A DNA stretch of 64,000 nt from Chloromonas sp. AAM2 (lineage: Eukaryota; Chlorophyta; Chlorophyceae; Chlamydomonadales; Chlamydomonadaceae): contig QAXH01002768.1 in the NCBI GenBank assembly GCA_004335635.1, positions 58,012-122,011 on the forward strand, read 5' to 3'. Positions 23,398 to 50,543 of this stretch are shown here, in pieces. A program made the position numbers and the translations under genes. A model generated the notes under the pieces. The model did no database searches. It was not told the DNA's origin and was given only the letters and a program-made list of their open reading frames with translations. Numbering within the stretch: the stretch's first letter is position 1; each line of letters starts with the position of its first letter.

Positions 23398-25325
23398 TCA
23401 GGCACACACCGCGTACGCGACGCAACGGTAGTTGTACGTATGATCGTTGCAGTAGAGCTTGGGGTTGTCCTCAGTTGGGCACACGTCGTCCATGGCGGTG
23501 TTGGTCGCAGTGCTCTGCATGTCATATATCATATGCGTGTCAGAGCCTGGTTCCCATATGGCCCATGGTGTGAAAACCCTGGAGTATGTGGCAGCACATA
23601 CAGTCATATACTGTACAAGCTCAAAGTTGCTGAACACTCACGCAGCATTCATGTCGATCGCAAGAGTGCAAGTTGGCATGGTGCTCTGGAGAACTCACGC
23701 ATGCGCATCATGCGTGTAGTGGTCACTTACGTACACTCCCTCTTCCACGTAAGTCATGGTCTTGCCCTCCTGGACCGTGTACGCGCGGAACTTGGCCTTG
23801 CTGCCATCCGCAAACTTGACGACCGTGCAGTAGGCCTTGCTCTTGGGCATGAAGGACAGCTCGGCGGTACCACTGCACGTGTGTACAGCGATGCTACTGA
23901 CTGTTATGAATTCGGTCGGTCTCGTGCATACCTGTATACTATATTGGATGTAGGCTGTCCAACTGATTGTTAGTTTGCCTGCTGTTGCTCGGCCTTGTTT
24001 CTCTTCCTGAGCCACTCGTCTGAGGCGTGCCAATACATGTGCTTGCATGCTGCCCTGCAGCACAAACTGTGGGACTGACGGCACCATGATTTATCACTCA
24101 CACTGCACTGGAGTATGCGGCATAGCCATAGACGTGGTCGTCCAGGGTGGTGATGTTGACGCCCGCCTGGTCGTACTTGTAGAGCGACTTGGCCTTGGTC
24201 CACAGAACATCAAAAGGGTACGTGACAATGTCGCCCTGTTAGTGAACGAGCGGCGGACAGAAGCCACCTGGGTTCAGGACGGGCTAGCGTCGCAGCCGTA
24301 CCATTGTGTGTAACAACACAGCTAGTGTTGCGTTTACATCGGTGCTGGTCCTATCACTATCCTGGTATAGTCTGACACTAATGTCAGTCGTGCGTGGTAT
24401 GTTTGACCAGCTGCTGTCAGAAGGAGGATGGCCTATCTCACGCTTTCTTTGTATGTCTGGTCTGGTGGCGCTGGCTGGTGGCGCACAACAGCCACACTTG
24501 AGCGCAAATCTGTGCCTGTGACAGATCAGATCACTTGTCAAAGTCTTACCTTAGCCACGCAATAGCTCGATGACCTGCGGACCAGTTACAGGCATTACAG
24601 GCATTGTCGTACTTAGGTGTCGTTCTCAGGTGGCAAGGTTAGTTCACTGTAATATGGTGTATCAATGGTCTGTTTGGTGCAGCAGTACATTGTTTCGGTA
24701 AGGCGAGCGATGCCCTTCACAGCGCTCGGAGCACGAAATCTCTGTGTGGGTGTTGTTGATCTGTCGCCGCCGAAACGTGAACATGATGCATCATGTACCC
24801 ATATGGCGGTGTGTGCGTGCAGAAACGTAGGATCATCGCGGCACACTGGCGCCGCAGATTCGTTGATAGGTTGAGCAGCGTCTGACATGCTGATGCACGT
24901 CTGCAATGACTTGCTGATGATGCACCATGCCACGCACCCGTCTGGAACGCTGGCGGCCAGCTGGACGCATGATCCCGTATACTTGCCGTAAGCGAAATCC
25001 ACGGAACACTTGTCCCCTGTGAAACAGCGATGGCATATTTTCCGATGGTGGGCAGTGCTCGTTGGCATTTGAATCATCTCAGGAGAAGCCTGAGGAGAAG
25101 CCGATTGATTTAGTTGACCAGGAGATTTCGTTGACCAGGAGATTACGGGCCCGTCCCGGGACAGTTCAAAAGGCATGTCCAGCAAAAGAGATGCATCGTT
25201 TTCCGTGGCCCATATGTTGGTTCCTTTGGCCAATCGCGTTGGTCAGTTCAAGCCCGGATTGAAATCGCACCTTGTGCCAGGCCAAGGGCAGACAGAAGCA
25301 GCACGGTAGCCGTGATGCGCAGCAT
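23398..25325 (-). CDS. Secreted cysteine-rich protein of unknown family
   Basis: Minus-strand exons 25325-25271, 25016-24799, 24235-24102, 23872-23731 and 23514-23398 join in phase into 221 residues. The first exon encodes a textbook signal peptide, 'MLRITATVLLLSALGLAQ'. The mature part starts 'GDKCSVDFAYGKYTGSC' and carries at least six Cys in its first 60 residues. A beta-rich-looking middle follows ('GVNITTLDDHVYGYAAY', with a possible N-glycosylation site NIT). A Cys-containing tail ends 'YNYRCVAYAVCA'. I do not recognise the family. The exon 4 donor (GTAAGT) is perfect; the exon 2 donor (GTACAT) is the weakest part of the model. The protein is likely secreted or periplasmic, with disulfides. 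No partner gene nearby suggests a role. Confidence 0.62.
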
Positions 25326-25608
25326 CTGCGTGGACCGTGATATTGTGATGCATGCCAATCAGACGCCGTGCTTTGAAGGAGCAAGTCAACTGTCCGTACT
25401 CCGCAAACGGATCGGTTGCTGTCAAATTGCTGGCAGTCGCGAGTTGAATCGCAAGGGGAGAGCACGGTGAAAACAGGGTATGCCGTGGAATATATACTTG
25501 CATGTATGGGCCCATAGTGATTGTGAACGCAGACCCTGAAAGCTGAGATAGAGGGCTTACCCATTCGTAGTACAGTGACGTCACCAGGTAACCTACAGTC
25601 AAACAAGC

Positions 25609-25660
25609 AAAAAAAAGATGTTTGCCATTTCTGGGACAATTTGAAGAAACGCCTGTGGAT
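25609..25660 (-). repeat. Dispersed hairpin/oligo-T repeat, copy 1
   Basis: On the minus strand this reads ...TTGTCCCAGAAATGGCAAACATC followed by an oligo-T run, the same core as the other copies (consensus GTCCCAGAACTGGCAAAC then T runs). It has one change in the ACTGGC arm. Confidence 0.65.
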
Positions 25661-26158
25661 CGCAGGAATAAGGGGACCACCTCAGGGGATTGGCCTGTGG
25701 ACGTTGACAGAGATGGTGATTGTTGCGTTTGCAGCAGTGTGGCGTGAGACTGGGATTTGCTGTTGGTGTGTAAAGTGGTACGCGTCCAGCCAAAGTCTAG
25801 GTCTCAGAACTGGGTAATGTAAGTCGCCACCAAGTGCTAGGTGGACAGGAGCGGATGACAAGGCCAGGCAGCCAAACTGGCCCGAATATGCCAGTGATTG
25901 CTACCAGTCATACAGCTTCAACAAGCTGGTGTTGGGGTTTAACTGAGCTCAACTTGACACAGACTGTGGCTTTGAAAAACTTCCAATTGATTGAGTTTCA
26001 AGGATTATGCTGGGAATGAGCTATTTTATTGAATTCGTTCGTTGATTTTGTTGATTTTGTTGAGCAAGTTGCCTCGCCTACTGTAACTACACCTCCGAGC
26101 ACCATGAACCCTGTTTGCATGAACCCTGTTGCCACAGTTTCCTTGTCTACCACACTGG

Positions 26159-26207
26159 TTCCAGTGTCGTTCTTGTAACTGTCCCAGAACTGGCAAACAT
26201 TTTTTTT
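26159..26207 (+). repeat. Dispersed hairpin/oligo-T repeat, copy 2
   Basis: It contains the full core GTCCCAGAACTGGCAAAC followed by an AT and eight T. An upstream CCAGTGTCGTTCTTG matches the 5' part of the copy at 52310-52374. Confidence 0.75.
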
Positions 26208-26771
26208 GGACAGGCCATCACCGTGGCCAAATGAATGTTGTAATCTCTCTCTGGATTCCTACGGGCAGCGTCAACCTTGCATAGCAGGCCGGTAAACAAG
26301 CATTACAAGTCATTAGCCATGTGAACGTTCAGTTGTCAACTCCCTCGAGGTTCCTGTGTGTAATGCATGTCAACAGCTGATAGCGGCATGTTAACATGTG
26401 TATCAGTGCTTGTTGAGTGCATGATTGCCATGTTAACAGCTGGTAGCAGCAGTCGTCACACGTGGACTTGCACCAGCTCAAGAATAAAATCACCCCCTAT
26501 CCTCATTTGTGACCCGCCAAGGTCACACTTGAGCGTTCACACGAGTCAGCACTGGCAGACTGGGCACCACTGACACGTAGAGGAGTCCGTTGTCCCACTC
26601 CACAACTCAAGATGATATGGCTAAGAGTGCCAGTCAATGGCGCATGTGTTGTTTGGCAACAGTACACAAAACACGAGGAACATTGCATAGTAACTGCTTG
26701 GCGTCTTTGACACGCCCTGAACGTCCTTAAACGCGTCTTTGAACGCAGGACTTGCAACGCACTTCAGCCCC

Positions 26772-26776
26772 TTACA
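26772..26776 (-). terminator. Candidate minus-strand TGTAA polyadenylation signal for Prp22
   Basis: TTACA on the plus strand, about 285 nt past the Prp22 stop. Confidence 0.4.
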
Positions 26777-27057
26777 TTGTTCTCATTCCGAATTTACGAC
26801 TGTGCGCCCAGTCCAGAGACGGTGCATGAAAGGTGTACACAACACGTGCCGCAGCACAGGCTGCCAAAAAGCCGTTGTCTGCATGCTGCATGCAGTCTGC
26901 CGTCAGGTTCAACCTCTGATCTAGCCAAAACAGCACCCAAGTATATCCTCTGCCAAGCTCCTGGCCTGGCATGCACCTTGACACCGTTTCCTGAGGCCCC
27001 TGCCCAGTGTCCTGCACTGCTGGCTGAGCATCAGGCTGAGCATCAGGCAGCTGGGCC

Positions 27058-38721
<11,664 letters not shown>

Positions 38722-39113
38722 GGCCGGCTAGGCCTGGCTGTGTTTCTCAGTGCGGCCCCCTTGCGGGGGGCCGGCCCTGGGCTGGCGTACGGTTGGCCTT
38801 TAGCGCGTTGTTAAGCCAGTAGCTTCTTGATTGAGGTGCAAGAACTGCGCTCCGGACAAGGTTTTTACTCCAGGGTTCAGCCAGTTGTACAAGTGGTACT
38901 CTGGTATTTGTCAGCTGATTGGTTACTTCACAGTCTCGCTATCACAGCCAGGGTGTGACTCAGGCGCGGAAAGCTTCATGGCGATCACCCATGTGGTTCA
39001 CATGCCACCACCCAAGCACGAGCGCATGCTGCGCTTTCAAGGCGCTTGCCTCACGTCGAGAGTGTTCACCTTGAAGCAACCTCCGTCCTATCCCTGATCT
39101 GCTTGCGATCAGA
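38722..39113. promoter_or_regulatory. Divergent promoter region, Prp22 / Cpn20
   Basis: The two start codons are 392 bp apart and point away from each other, so this interval should carry both promoters and 5' UTRs. No clear motif was identified. Confidence 0.5.
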
Positions 39114-41049
39114 ATGGCATCGATGACTAGCGTTTTGCAACAGGCGAGGCCCCTGGCGCCCTGCAGAGGCCGCCGGGCTTTCTCCTGCGTGGCTATCACT
39201 GCCTTGCCCAAGCAGGTGCGTCATTTCCTGCATCTGGTTCCAGTCGTGACCCGATGGTCCGGAACCAGGTGGCGGCCTCATCTAGGCGCTTCTGGTAGTT
39301 TTCGTCTCCATTCCATTCCACCCCCCGGTTCAGTGCAGCTCACCCCATCACGCGAGTCTGCATTGATTGTCGCAGTTCAAGGAGCTGAAGCCAGTGGGCG
39401 ACAGGGTCTTTGTTAAGGTGGACAAGGAGGAGGTCAAGAGCATTGGTGGCGTCCTGCTGCCATCTGGCGGGGGCAAGAAGAGCACTGCAGGCACAGTCGT
39501 TGCTCTCGGCGATGCTACACTTGTGAAGGTACGATGCAGCCAAAGTTGATGGCATGTATGGCATGAGCCATGGGCAGTGCTGACTGTGAGTATGTCTCCT
39601 GAGGCTGCTGCTGCGCAGGCTGGTGACCGCGTCATCTACTCGAAGTATGCAGGCACTGATCTTGAAGTGGCGGACGTGCCACATGTACTGCTCAAGGTGA
39701 GTTATGGTGTTACTGGCAAATTCTGCCATGTGATTGCTTCGCTGGGGTGGCAACCATTCGTCAAGTCTGGCAAATTATGCATGTTTATCCACCTGCTGCA
39801 ACATGTATCTTGCCTGTGCAGGAGGAGGACGTGATTGGCGTGTTGAGCAAGGGCGACAAGATTTCCCAAATGAAGCCCTTGGGGGATCGCATCCTGATCC
39901 AGGTAAGGGATCTGGTGGTTCTCCGTGCAAGGGAGGATCTCAATAACAAAACAGCAGGCACATTCACCTCTACAGCTTGTCATTTCAACCTCACCAGGCA
40001 TGTTGTCACTCATTGTGGTCTGATACATGAGCCAAACGCCAGGCAGGTTGCATGGGTTGTGCGAAGAGAATGCACGTTTCAGCATTACAGATGAAAAGTC
40101 AGATTCACAATGGTCTATGGGCCGTTCAGTAAGGCAAGTGTGGCCTTCGTTCAACGGTTCACACTCGTGATCTCTGCTGCCATTCGACTGAATGCAGGGC
40201 GCCAAGGCGGCCACCCAGTCAGCAGGCGGTGTGTTGCTCAACGTGGAGGCAGCGGAGAAGCCTAACTTTGGCACGGTGAGTGCCCCACAGTACGCGGCCC
40301 ATGGTGGACGGATGCCAATGGGCTTGACAAGCAGCAAACGTCCAGGTTATGGATGAGGCATACGCAGCGCATATGTAATGTCAACTAGATTGCTTAAGAG
40401 GCTGACAGAAAAGGTTGGCAGCACGCAGTACACGGCACACTGGCTTGCTTAGGGAAATGGACGGAGGATCATGCGTTGAGCGGTTGTGTGGGGCATTGGT
40501 CCGGTGTTGCTTTGCAGGTTGTTGCCGTGGGCGCCGGCCAGAAGAAGGAGGGCAGCGAGGAGGTGGTGGCGCCCAATGTCAGCGTGGGACAGACGGTCAT
40601 GTACAGCAAGTACAGCGGGACTGAGTTCGAGGTGAGGAGGGGAGGGCAGGTGAAGGCGGGCAAGAGGAGGGAGGGATAAACGCAGACGGGAAGCACAACG
40701 GTGGCGGCAGTAGGATTACCACGGTGGCTTTCTTGTTGGTTGTCAATGCCAAAGTCCGGCCTGGCCAGTCCGCAGACAGTGGAGCGGCCAGGAGGCTGGA
40801 AGGCTGCAGATCAGATGCCGGGATGTTTTGCAGCCACCATCACCGTGGTTGCTCTGAAGAGGTTTACTGGATTCAGCTACACGTGACAATACCAGTGATT
40901 CACGTCTAGCTGCAAGAGTCCACTTGGCCTTCCAAGCCAACCCGTATGCTATCTATTTTCATATGTTCCTTGTTGCCTTTGGCGTGCAGGAGGATGACGA
41001 CCAGTTCATTGTTGTGCGGGAGAGCGACATCCTCGCAGCGCTGTCGTGA
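39114..41049 (+). CDS. CPN20: Chloroplast co-chaperonin Cpn20 (tandem Cpn10 domains)
   Basis: Seven exons: 39114-39215, 39376-39528, 39619-39696, 39822-39902, 40198-40275, 40518-40631 and 40990-41049. All are in phase, giving 221 residues, the usual Cpn20 size. Cpn20 caps the chloroplast Cpn60 ring and aids folding of Rubisco and other proteins. The first 34 residues ('MASMTSVLQQARPLAPC' then an Arg-rich stretch) look like a transit peptide. Domain 1 starts 'FKELKPVGDRVFVKVDKEE' with 'GGVLLPSGGGKKSTAGTVV'. Domain 2 starts 'MKPLGDRILIQ' with 'QSAGGVLLNVEAAEKPNFG'. Both carry the Cpn10 dome-loop region and a 'YSKYxGTxxE' strand. The C-terminus is 'VRESDILAALS'. Every exon boundary keeps the domain alignment. 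Confidence 0.95.
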
Positions 41050-41871
41050 CCAGCTAACTGACCAGCCAACCTCACACAACTCAAAACTGCTCGATCACCA
41101 AACACCCCTTCCTTACTAAGCAGTTGACCAGCAACGTAGGACTGTGTGGCACTTGCATAGCATCTGGCCTGTGCTTCAAGTAGCACAGATCCTTGAACAA
41201 AAAAGGATTACTTGGCTCATGCAAGCCTTACCACTAGTTTGAACTCAATTTGGTCTGTTGCCAAGCTGCTTGCTTGTGTCCCTTGCTTGCTTTACAACTT
41301 CACTCCCACACCTCCATCATTTTGTTCAACGAGTTTCTGGCGGCAGCAGCAGCAGGTCTGAAAATTGGTGCCAGGTTGATCTTGGCAAGCCAGCCTGACA
41401 TTTTTTGCTTGCTTACAAGTGTCGGCAGTGCATCAGTCATGTTTGAGCGTGAGTGCTTTTGACCTCTTACACTGTTGTGCCTGTCTCTCGGTATGGCCGT
41501 CATCCACCCACAACCCCGTGCTACCAACATCTCAATAGGAAAGCTCAGTGCTGTCAAACTTCCTTAAATATATCAAAATCGGTGGCAAACAGCGTGTCCC
41601 ACAACAATTCACTGACACTCAGCTTCTGATTCAGTCTCTGGACAACTCCCGACTATGGACATGCACGAGCTGATGTCATAAGAAATGTGCAGAACCCTCA
41701 CAAACATCGCTTTCCTTATCGCTGTGATATCATAATTACCCATCATTCCTTCATCAGCATTCCAGCTCACTAACTTGCAGATTAGTGCAGTTCACTGAGG
41801 AAGTGAATTCTCTCTTCCTGCTCTCTTCCCCTCTCGCAATGAAAAACTGTGCTCCTTTTCCGTCCAGGGCA
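41050..41871. other. Intergenic between convergent Cpn20 and SDR genes
   Basis: Converging 3' UTRs. TTACA (minus-strand TGTAA) occurs at 41292-41296 and 41467-41471 as candidate signals for the SDR gene. No exon is seen. Confidence 0.5.
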
Positions 41872-45633
<3,762 letters not shown>

Positions 45634-46755
45634 CTTGAAGTCTTTCGCACTGCGGGTTGCTGTGCACTTGCGATGGAGGTAAGTTCACAATGATAACAGT
45701 TCAAGAGTGTACTGTGTCAATGGCGGATGCCCGCACGGTCAGAAACGCCTGTCGGAATTTGTGGCCAGACTTTTCAAACTTGTCGGCACAGTTTCTTTTT
45801 GATGAGCCTAACCCAGCGCGAACATGCAGTTGGGGCCGATATCACTTTGACTTTTCTGGGCTTGCGGATCGGCAAAAAAATGTTGCCAGCTAGGGTGACC
45901 TAGGGTCCAGGATCATGAGGCTGGAGTCAGGTCTGCCTGGCTGGATGCCATGCATCAAGATGCTTGTTTACACTGCCAATCGGCAAAGTTTCCGGCCTGT
46001 CCAACTGCTGGTAACTACAGATACATGAGGCTAGAGTCAGGTTCCTGATCACAGGTAAAGAAAACAAGCATGGGGGAAAGGGAGGTGAACTCCTCACCAT
46101 CTGATTATTCCAAGGACATTTTGATTGGGTTGCCGACAGGTCCAAGGCAAGCACATATAATAGAAAAGAATGGGCTGACACACAACCCTGCATGATCCTC
46201 AGCTTTGTGACTGCCGCACAGAGCAGCGCTTGCTGCTGGAGTGACATTTGAGTGTCTTTGCCTCCTCGAGTGTCTTTGCCACAGAAGGTGCCCATGTAAC
46301 GATCGTGTCATGTAAGATTTCTTTTGACGTTGATTCATGCGGGCTTGATGTGTCGTCAGAGTGCCGTCAGAGTGAGAGAAACGCTTGTGACCTGTCAAAT
46401 CCGTGACCATATATCGCCATGACAATCTTTAATCCAGTCCATTGATTTATATGGCTAACGGAATGCTTTCGGAAGGCGTTCTGTGGGGTGATGGCCACAA
46501 GGGCTTCACCACCCGTTGCTGACACGGTCAGATTCCCCTTTACTAGGAGATTTTTTTGCAATTTCTGCGCAATCAGGTGATGTTTGCGTTGGATGTGCTT
46601 CATGGTGTGCACGCCCTCCTTGTAAGGAGCATTGCAACTAAAACATTCTCCTTTTTTTCATTCACTTTTCAAAGTTCTCTTTCCCCATTCACTAGCCAGT
46701 CACGCAATTCATACAAATGTTTATGGTTCCGAGCCAAGGACGCTACACCTCAAAC
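45634..46755. other. Intergenic between SDR and EF-hand-HPP genes
   Basis: This holds the SDR upstream region and the 3' UTR of the EF-hand-HPP gene; both genes are on the minus strand. A minus-strand TGTAA (TTACA) occurs at 45968-45972. Nothing else is recognised. Confidence 0.45.
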
Positions 46756-47496
46756 TCAGGCCAGCTTCAAGTCATTGCTCTCATCAGTTGTCATCAGTAC
46801 CAAGGCGGGCCCAGTTGCCAACGCTTTCAGAACCTCAGCAGCTGGTAGTTGCTGTTGTGCAGTCCGGCCCTTGTGAAGCCACGGCCAATCAAACTTGTGC
46901 GTGCGTCTGAGCCAGTTGACTGTGGCCCCAATGGGCAGCAGAATGCCAATGGTCCACCTGTGAGCAATTCAACATTGGTCTTATGCTAGCCTCAGCTCCG
47001 GGTAGTGCATGGGTGTAAGAGTTCGTTTGAGCACATGAACGTGTGTGCAATGGAGAAAAAAAAAGTTTGCCAGTTTTGGGACTGTTTTGAGAGTACCACT
47101 GGCACCAATGTGATGGTGATGGTTCATGTCCTGTGCAGTGTTGGTATGTATGGTTGCGTTGGGTCAGTGTCATCTGTCCACCATGCCTCGTCACTGATGC
47201 TTGTAATGGTACACGGTGTGGTGTCAAGACTGGGACAGTGAGCTGTTGTCCAGATTGGAGTGGTAGTCCGTGTGGTGCTGCCAATACTGGGACATGTTTG
47301 TGTGTGCGCCTCAGAAGTCTGAGATGCATGTAAGGCATGAAATCATATGCATGAATGAGGTGGATTGCCAGGTGGAGACAACAAAGGACAGCATCAGTTT
47401 CATTGGATACTGCGGCATGCAGTTGCAGATGTGCCAGTACAACCCCTTGGTCGGTGGTAGGGCTTACATACCCCGCGATTCACCCTGTATGTGATT

Positions 47497-47547
<51 letters not shown>

Positions 47548-50543
47548 GCGTGTATGTGCTGAGACACACCGGTTTTAATGCCAGTCCCAGGAATTGTCCC
47601 AGAACTGGCAAACTTCTTTTTTTTTTGCCATGGTGAAGGCGTTTGCATGCTACAGGACACACCGGCAGGATATGCTGTGCTTGCACAAGGGCACTGAAAT
47701 ATTAGTATCTCGCCTTGCATGCATGCAACCTACGTGAGCGATGGGTAGATCAGGAACCATCCAGCCATGGATTGAACAGCCACACTGTCCTCTGCCAGCA
47801 GGACCAGAGCACCTGCATGATAAACAGCAACGGCTAAGTCACTTCATGATACCGCACATTCAGAAAAGTGTTTGCCAGTTGTGGGACAGTTCCTGCTGTC
47901 AGATACCAGTGGCTCGGTGACACATCCACCGAGTCACCATTCCCTCGCACCAGCCAAGGCACACCAGTGCACATAAGTTATTTGAGCACTGGCAGACATG
48001 GGGGCTACTGCCTTCCCAGTCACGGACACTGTGCAGGTCACTGTCAAAAAAAAAGCCAAGCCTAATGCCTAAATTCTCACGCTCCGGTAGCGTGGGTGAT
48101 TTGCATGCCCAAGTGGCAGCTGTCGTTGAGCTCTTCATGCGATGTTGTGTTGGTTGATCTTGATTGTTGGTGCCTTGTCACTATCAGTCAACCCACAGGT
48201 CAGATCTCACCTCCCGGCGGGTGCACCGAGTCGGTGATCACCATGCCAACAAGGGCCAGGGCCATGGCCAGCGCACGGCTCACAATGCCTGCAGGACAGC
48301 AGCTGTGATGCAGAATGATGAGGCAATACCAACTGAGGCAATACCAGCTGGTCATACACCATGAAACGTACACCATGAAACGAGCGCCCGTTTGGAAGCC
48401 AACATGCCTACCCTTGTCTTTGCATGTACATACGCCAAGCTGCTCAAGGTGTGTAGTTGCTGATGATACAAGAAAGGAGAACAGAGCAGCATTGCACCAT
48501 TCAATGATTGTGATATCAGAACTGCGAATTGAACGCCCATATGGTGATGAGCCCTCCAGTTAGTGTCCTACACAGTGATGAGCGTCATTCACCTGACATG
48601 ATCCCACCTCACCTGGACCCATGACAGAGATGACCGCCACGACTACGGATATACTGAGCACGTGGCCTACAATTAGGTTCCAGGCCTGCGCGTAGAACGT
48701 CACTGTTCAGCTTGATTATTATTTATCAAGCATGACAACTCTTTTTGATGCCCAGTCAGGCTGGCTGAACAGTATGTCATGATACAGACAGTTCATTCAC
48801 AAAACACTGAACCATGGCACTCACACGGATGGCCTCTGCTTCAGGACGTGCAAAGAGCAGCACGCAGATTGTGCCAAAGGAGCCCAACAGCAGGTTGAGG
48901 CCCTGCATGCAGTTCGGTGCAAAACATTCAGGCTTCAGCATATTCATCATCATCAAGTGCTTGTTCGTGAGTTGGTTCTGGTGCTCAGATGGGCTGTCAG
49001 TGCTCTGGCCAACCAACCGTGTTGACTTGCCTTTGTATGCCAGATGCCAGGAGCACCAGGAAGCTGCTTGACAAACAAGTTGAGGCAGCCCAGAGACAGC
49101 ACGCCAAGAAACCTGGGTAACAGGTGCATTCACATTTCAGTGAGTGACAGGCATACTGAAGCCCAACCAAACCGGCAGGGCTCCGACACCTGGCCTCACA
49201 TTTGATGACCAGAAACGCTCTTGGTGTATGTTGTGAATTCTAGATTTGGCGCCATGTAGCTGATACGTCACTGCGGTTCGATAACTGACAGACACAGACT
49301 CACAAGCAACACACTCGTAAGCCTAGTCAGAATGGCAGGGCTACCCCGACGTCAGAAACACCTGTCAGCGTGCTTTGTATACTCTAGGTCTGGCGCCGTG
49401 TACAATCCATTTCACTGCGGGTTCTCCTGCTCGGGCAGGCACACTCTGCCGGCTGCATGCCTGGCTTAGTCACTCAGACACATGTAATCTGGAGCCGACT
49501 GCGAAAATAACACATGGGTTTGCAGAAGGATGCGGAAGACGGGGGACGGAAGAGGACATGGGAGAGTGAGGACAGGCACGATGCCTTAGTGAGCGGGCCA
49601 GTGACCACGACAGCGGCGATCACTCCTGCTGATGTTGTGAGGAACCCTTCTAGTGAGAAGTGCTACGAGATTATCGCCAGTGTTGGCCCGTGCCACTGAC
49701 ATGGATGTAACGCATACCCACGGGCGTTTATCCACTCACATGCCCAGTGCGCCCCAGATCACGTCGCTGGCCAGCCTGGGCTTGAGCACCTTTGCTTGCA
49801 GCAGGGACTGAAGGAGACTTGACCAGCCCTTAACCTTGGCGTGCGCCAGCCCGATGTGCACCTGTGCATCCCAGGTTGGTGCCCCAGACGGCTGGTGCGG
49901 GTTGCTCGCCTGCCCTCCAACAGCAGGCGCGCTCACAGTGCCAGGCACAGTGTAGCTGCCAGAAACCTGGAGACAGTGGCCACAGCTGCAGGAGGGTTAC
50001 GATCAGCATGCCATCAAGGTTCTTGTTGCCTCTGCTGCAAACTACTTCCATCCACAGTCTTGTTTGCAGCCGTGCTGGGTACAACATCCATCGTATCCAC
50101 TTTCATTGTAGGAAAGAAAACGAATGTTAAAATGTGAGCTGTGTGTAGACGGACTCAAAAAACGAAATTGAAAAACTGTGCCAACATGACTGACGAGAAC
50201 ACTACTCCTACACCAACCAGCACTACTCCTTCTTCTTCTTTTCTGTGGTTTTGTATAAAAGCTAACACTGTTGTAACGGGCAGTCAGTGGCAGACAGGTT
50301 TGGGCAGCCGCACGGCCACTGTGCTGCCGGTAACTACAAGGCAAGAGGCTCTTTGCTTACCTCAAATTCCTGAAGGAGAGCAGACACCTCCTCCATTGTT
50401 AGTTTGCCATCACCATCGCTGTCATGTTTCCGAATTAAGTCTGTGTGCATGGCATGTCGGCAGCATGGGCGCACAAGCTGCAAGGCACCAGTAGCCCTCC
50501 ATCCCAAGGTTTTGTAATTGCTCAGCCTGCTGGAAGCAGCCAT
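46756..50543 (-). CDS. EF-hand/HPP fusion: HPP-family integral membrane protein
   Basis: Eight minus-strand exons: 50543-50361, 49966-49740, 49112-49031, 48902-48825, 48685-48613, 48288-48211, 47812-47734 and 46957-46756. All are in phase, giving 333 residues. The N-terminus could be a transit peptide ('MAASSRLSNYKTLGWRA'). One canonical EF-hand loop, 'DSDGDGKLTMEE', follows at about residues 41-52. A Gly/Pro/Ala linker leads to an HPP domain with hydrophobic helices: 'FLGVLSLGCLNLFVKQL', 'LLLGSFGTICVLLFA', 'GHVLSISVVAVISVMGP', 'MVITDSVHPPGGALVLLAED' (the HPP motif) and 'WTIGILLPIGATVNWL'. Plant HPP proteins include plastid nitrite transporters. The EF-hand suggests calcium control, which is inference. 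The intron 49030-48903 is GC-AG. Three repeat copies sit in the introns. Confidence 0.85.
47054..47102 (-). repeat. Dispersed hairpin/oligo-T repeat, copy 3
   Basis: On the minus strand TGCCAGT and ACTGGCA form a perfect 7-bp inverted repeat around GTCCCA, followed by AAC and nine T. It lies in the last HPP intron, opposite in orientation to copy 4. Confidence 0.75.
47498..47545 (+). repeat. CA dinucleotide microsatellite
   Basis: About 24 CA units in the last intron of the EF-hand-HPP gene, between two repeat copies of opposite orientation. Confidence 0.95.
47578..47626 (+). repeat. Dispersed hairpin/oligo-T repeat, copy 4
   Basis: TGCCAGT ... ACTGGCA inverted repeat enclosing AATTGTCCCAGA, then AACTTC and a run of about ten T. 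Same core as the other copies. Confidence 0.8.
47863..47925 (-). repeat. Dispersed hairpin/oligo-T repeat, copy 5 (degraded)
   Basis: The minus strand carries AACTGTCCCACAACTGGCAAAC with a short degenerate T-rich end. It lies in the intron between HPP exons 6 and 7. Confidence 0.6.
48903..49030 (-). other. GC-AG intron in the EF-hand-HPP gene
   Basis: The donor on the minus strand is AAAG|GCAAGT, the classic GC-type consensus; the acceptor is ATGCAG. Its removal joins phase 0 to phase 0 and keeps the membrane domain continuous (...WHTK / GLNLLLGSFG...). Confidence 0.75.

Larger units (their letters stand above)
25326..27057. other. Intergenic with two dispersed repeat copies
   Basis: This lies between the start of the secreted-protein gene and the end of Prp22, both on the minus strand. 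It holds two copies of the hairpin/oligo-T repeat (25609-25660 and 26159-26207). A minus-strand TGTAA (as TTACA) lies at 26772-26776, about 285 nt past the Prp22 stop. No exon is recognised. Confidence 0.5.

Noticed and set aside
25575..25817. Plus-strand ORF containing KKDVCHFWDN, similar to ORFs at 47005 and 51944
   Set aside because: The similarity comes from the dispersed hairpin/oligo-T repeat read in translation, not from homologous proteins.
47400..47720. Minus-strand ORF with a poly Val-Cys run
   Set aside because: This is the CA microsatellite translated, inside an HPP intron.
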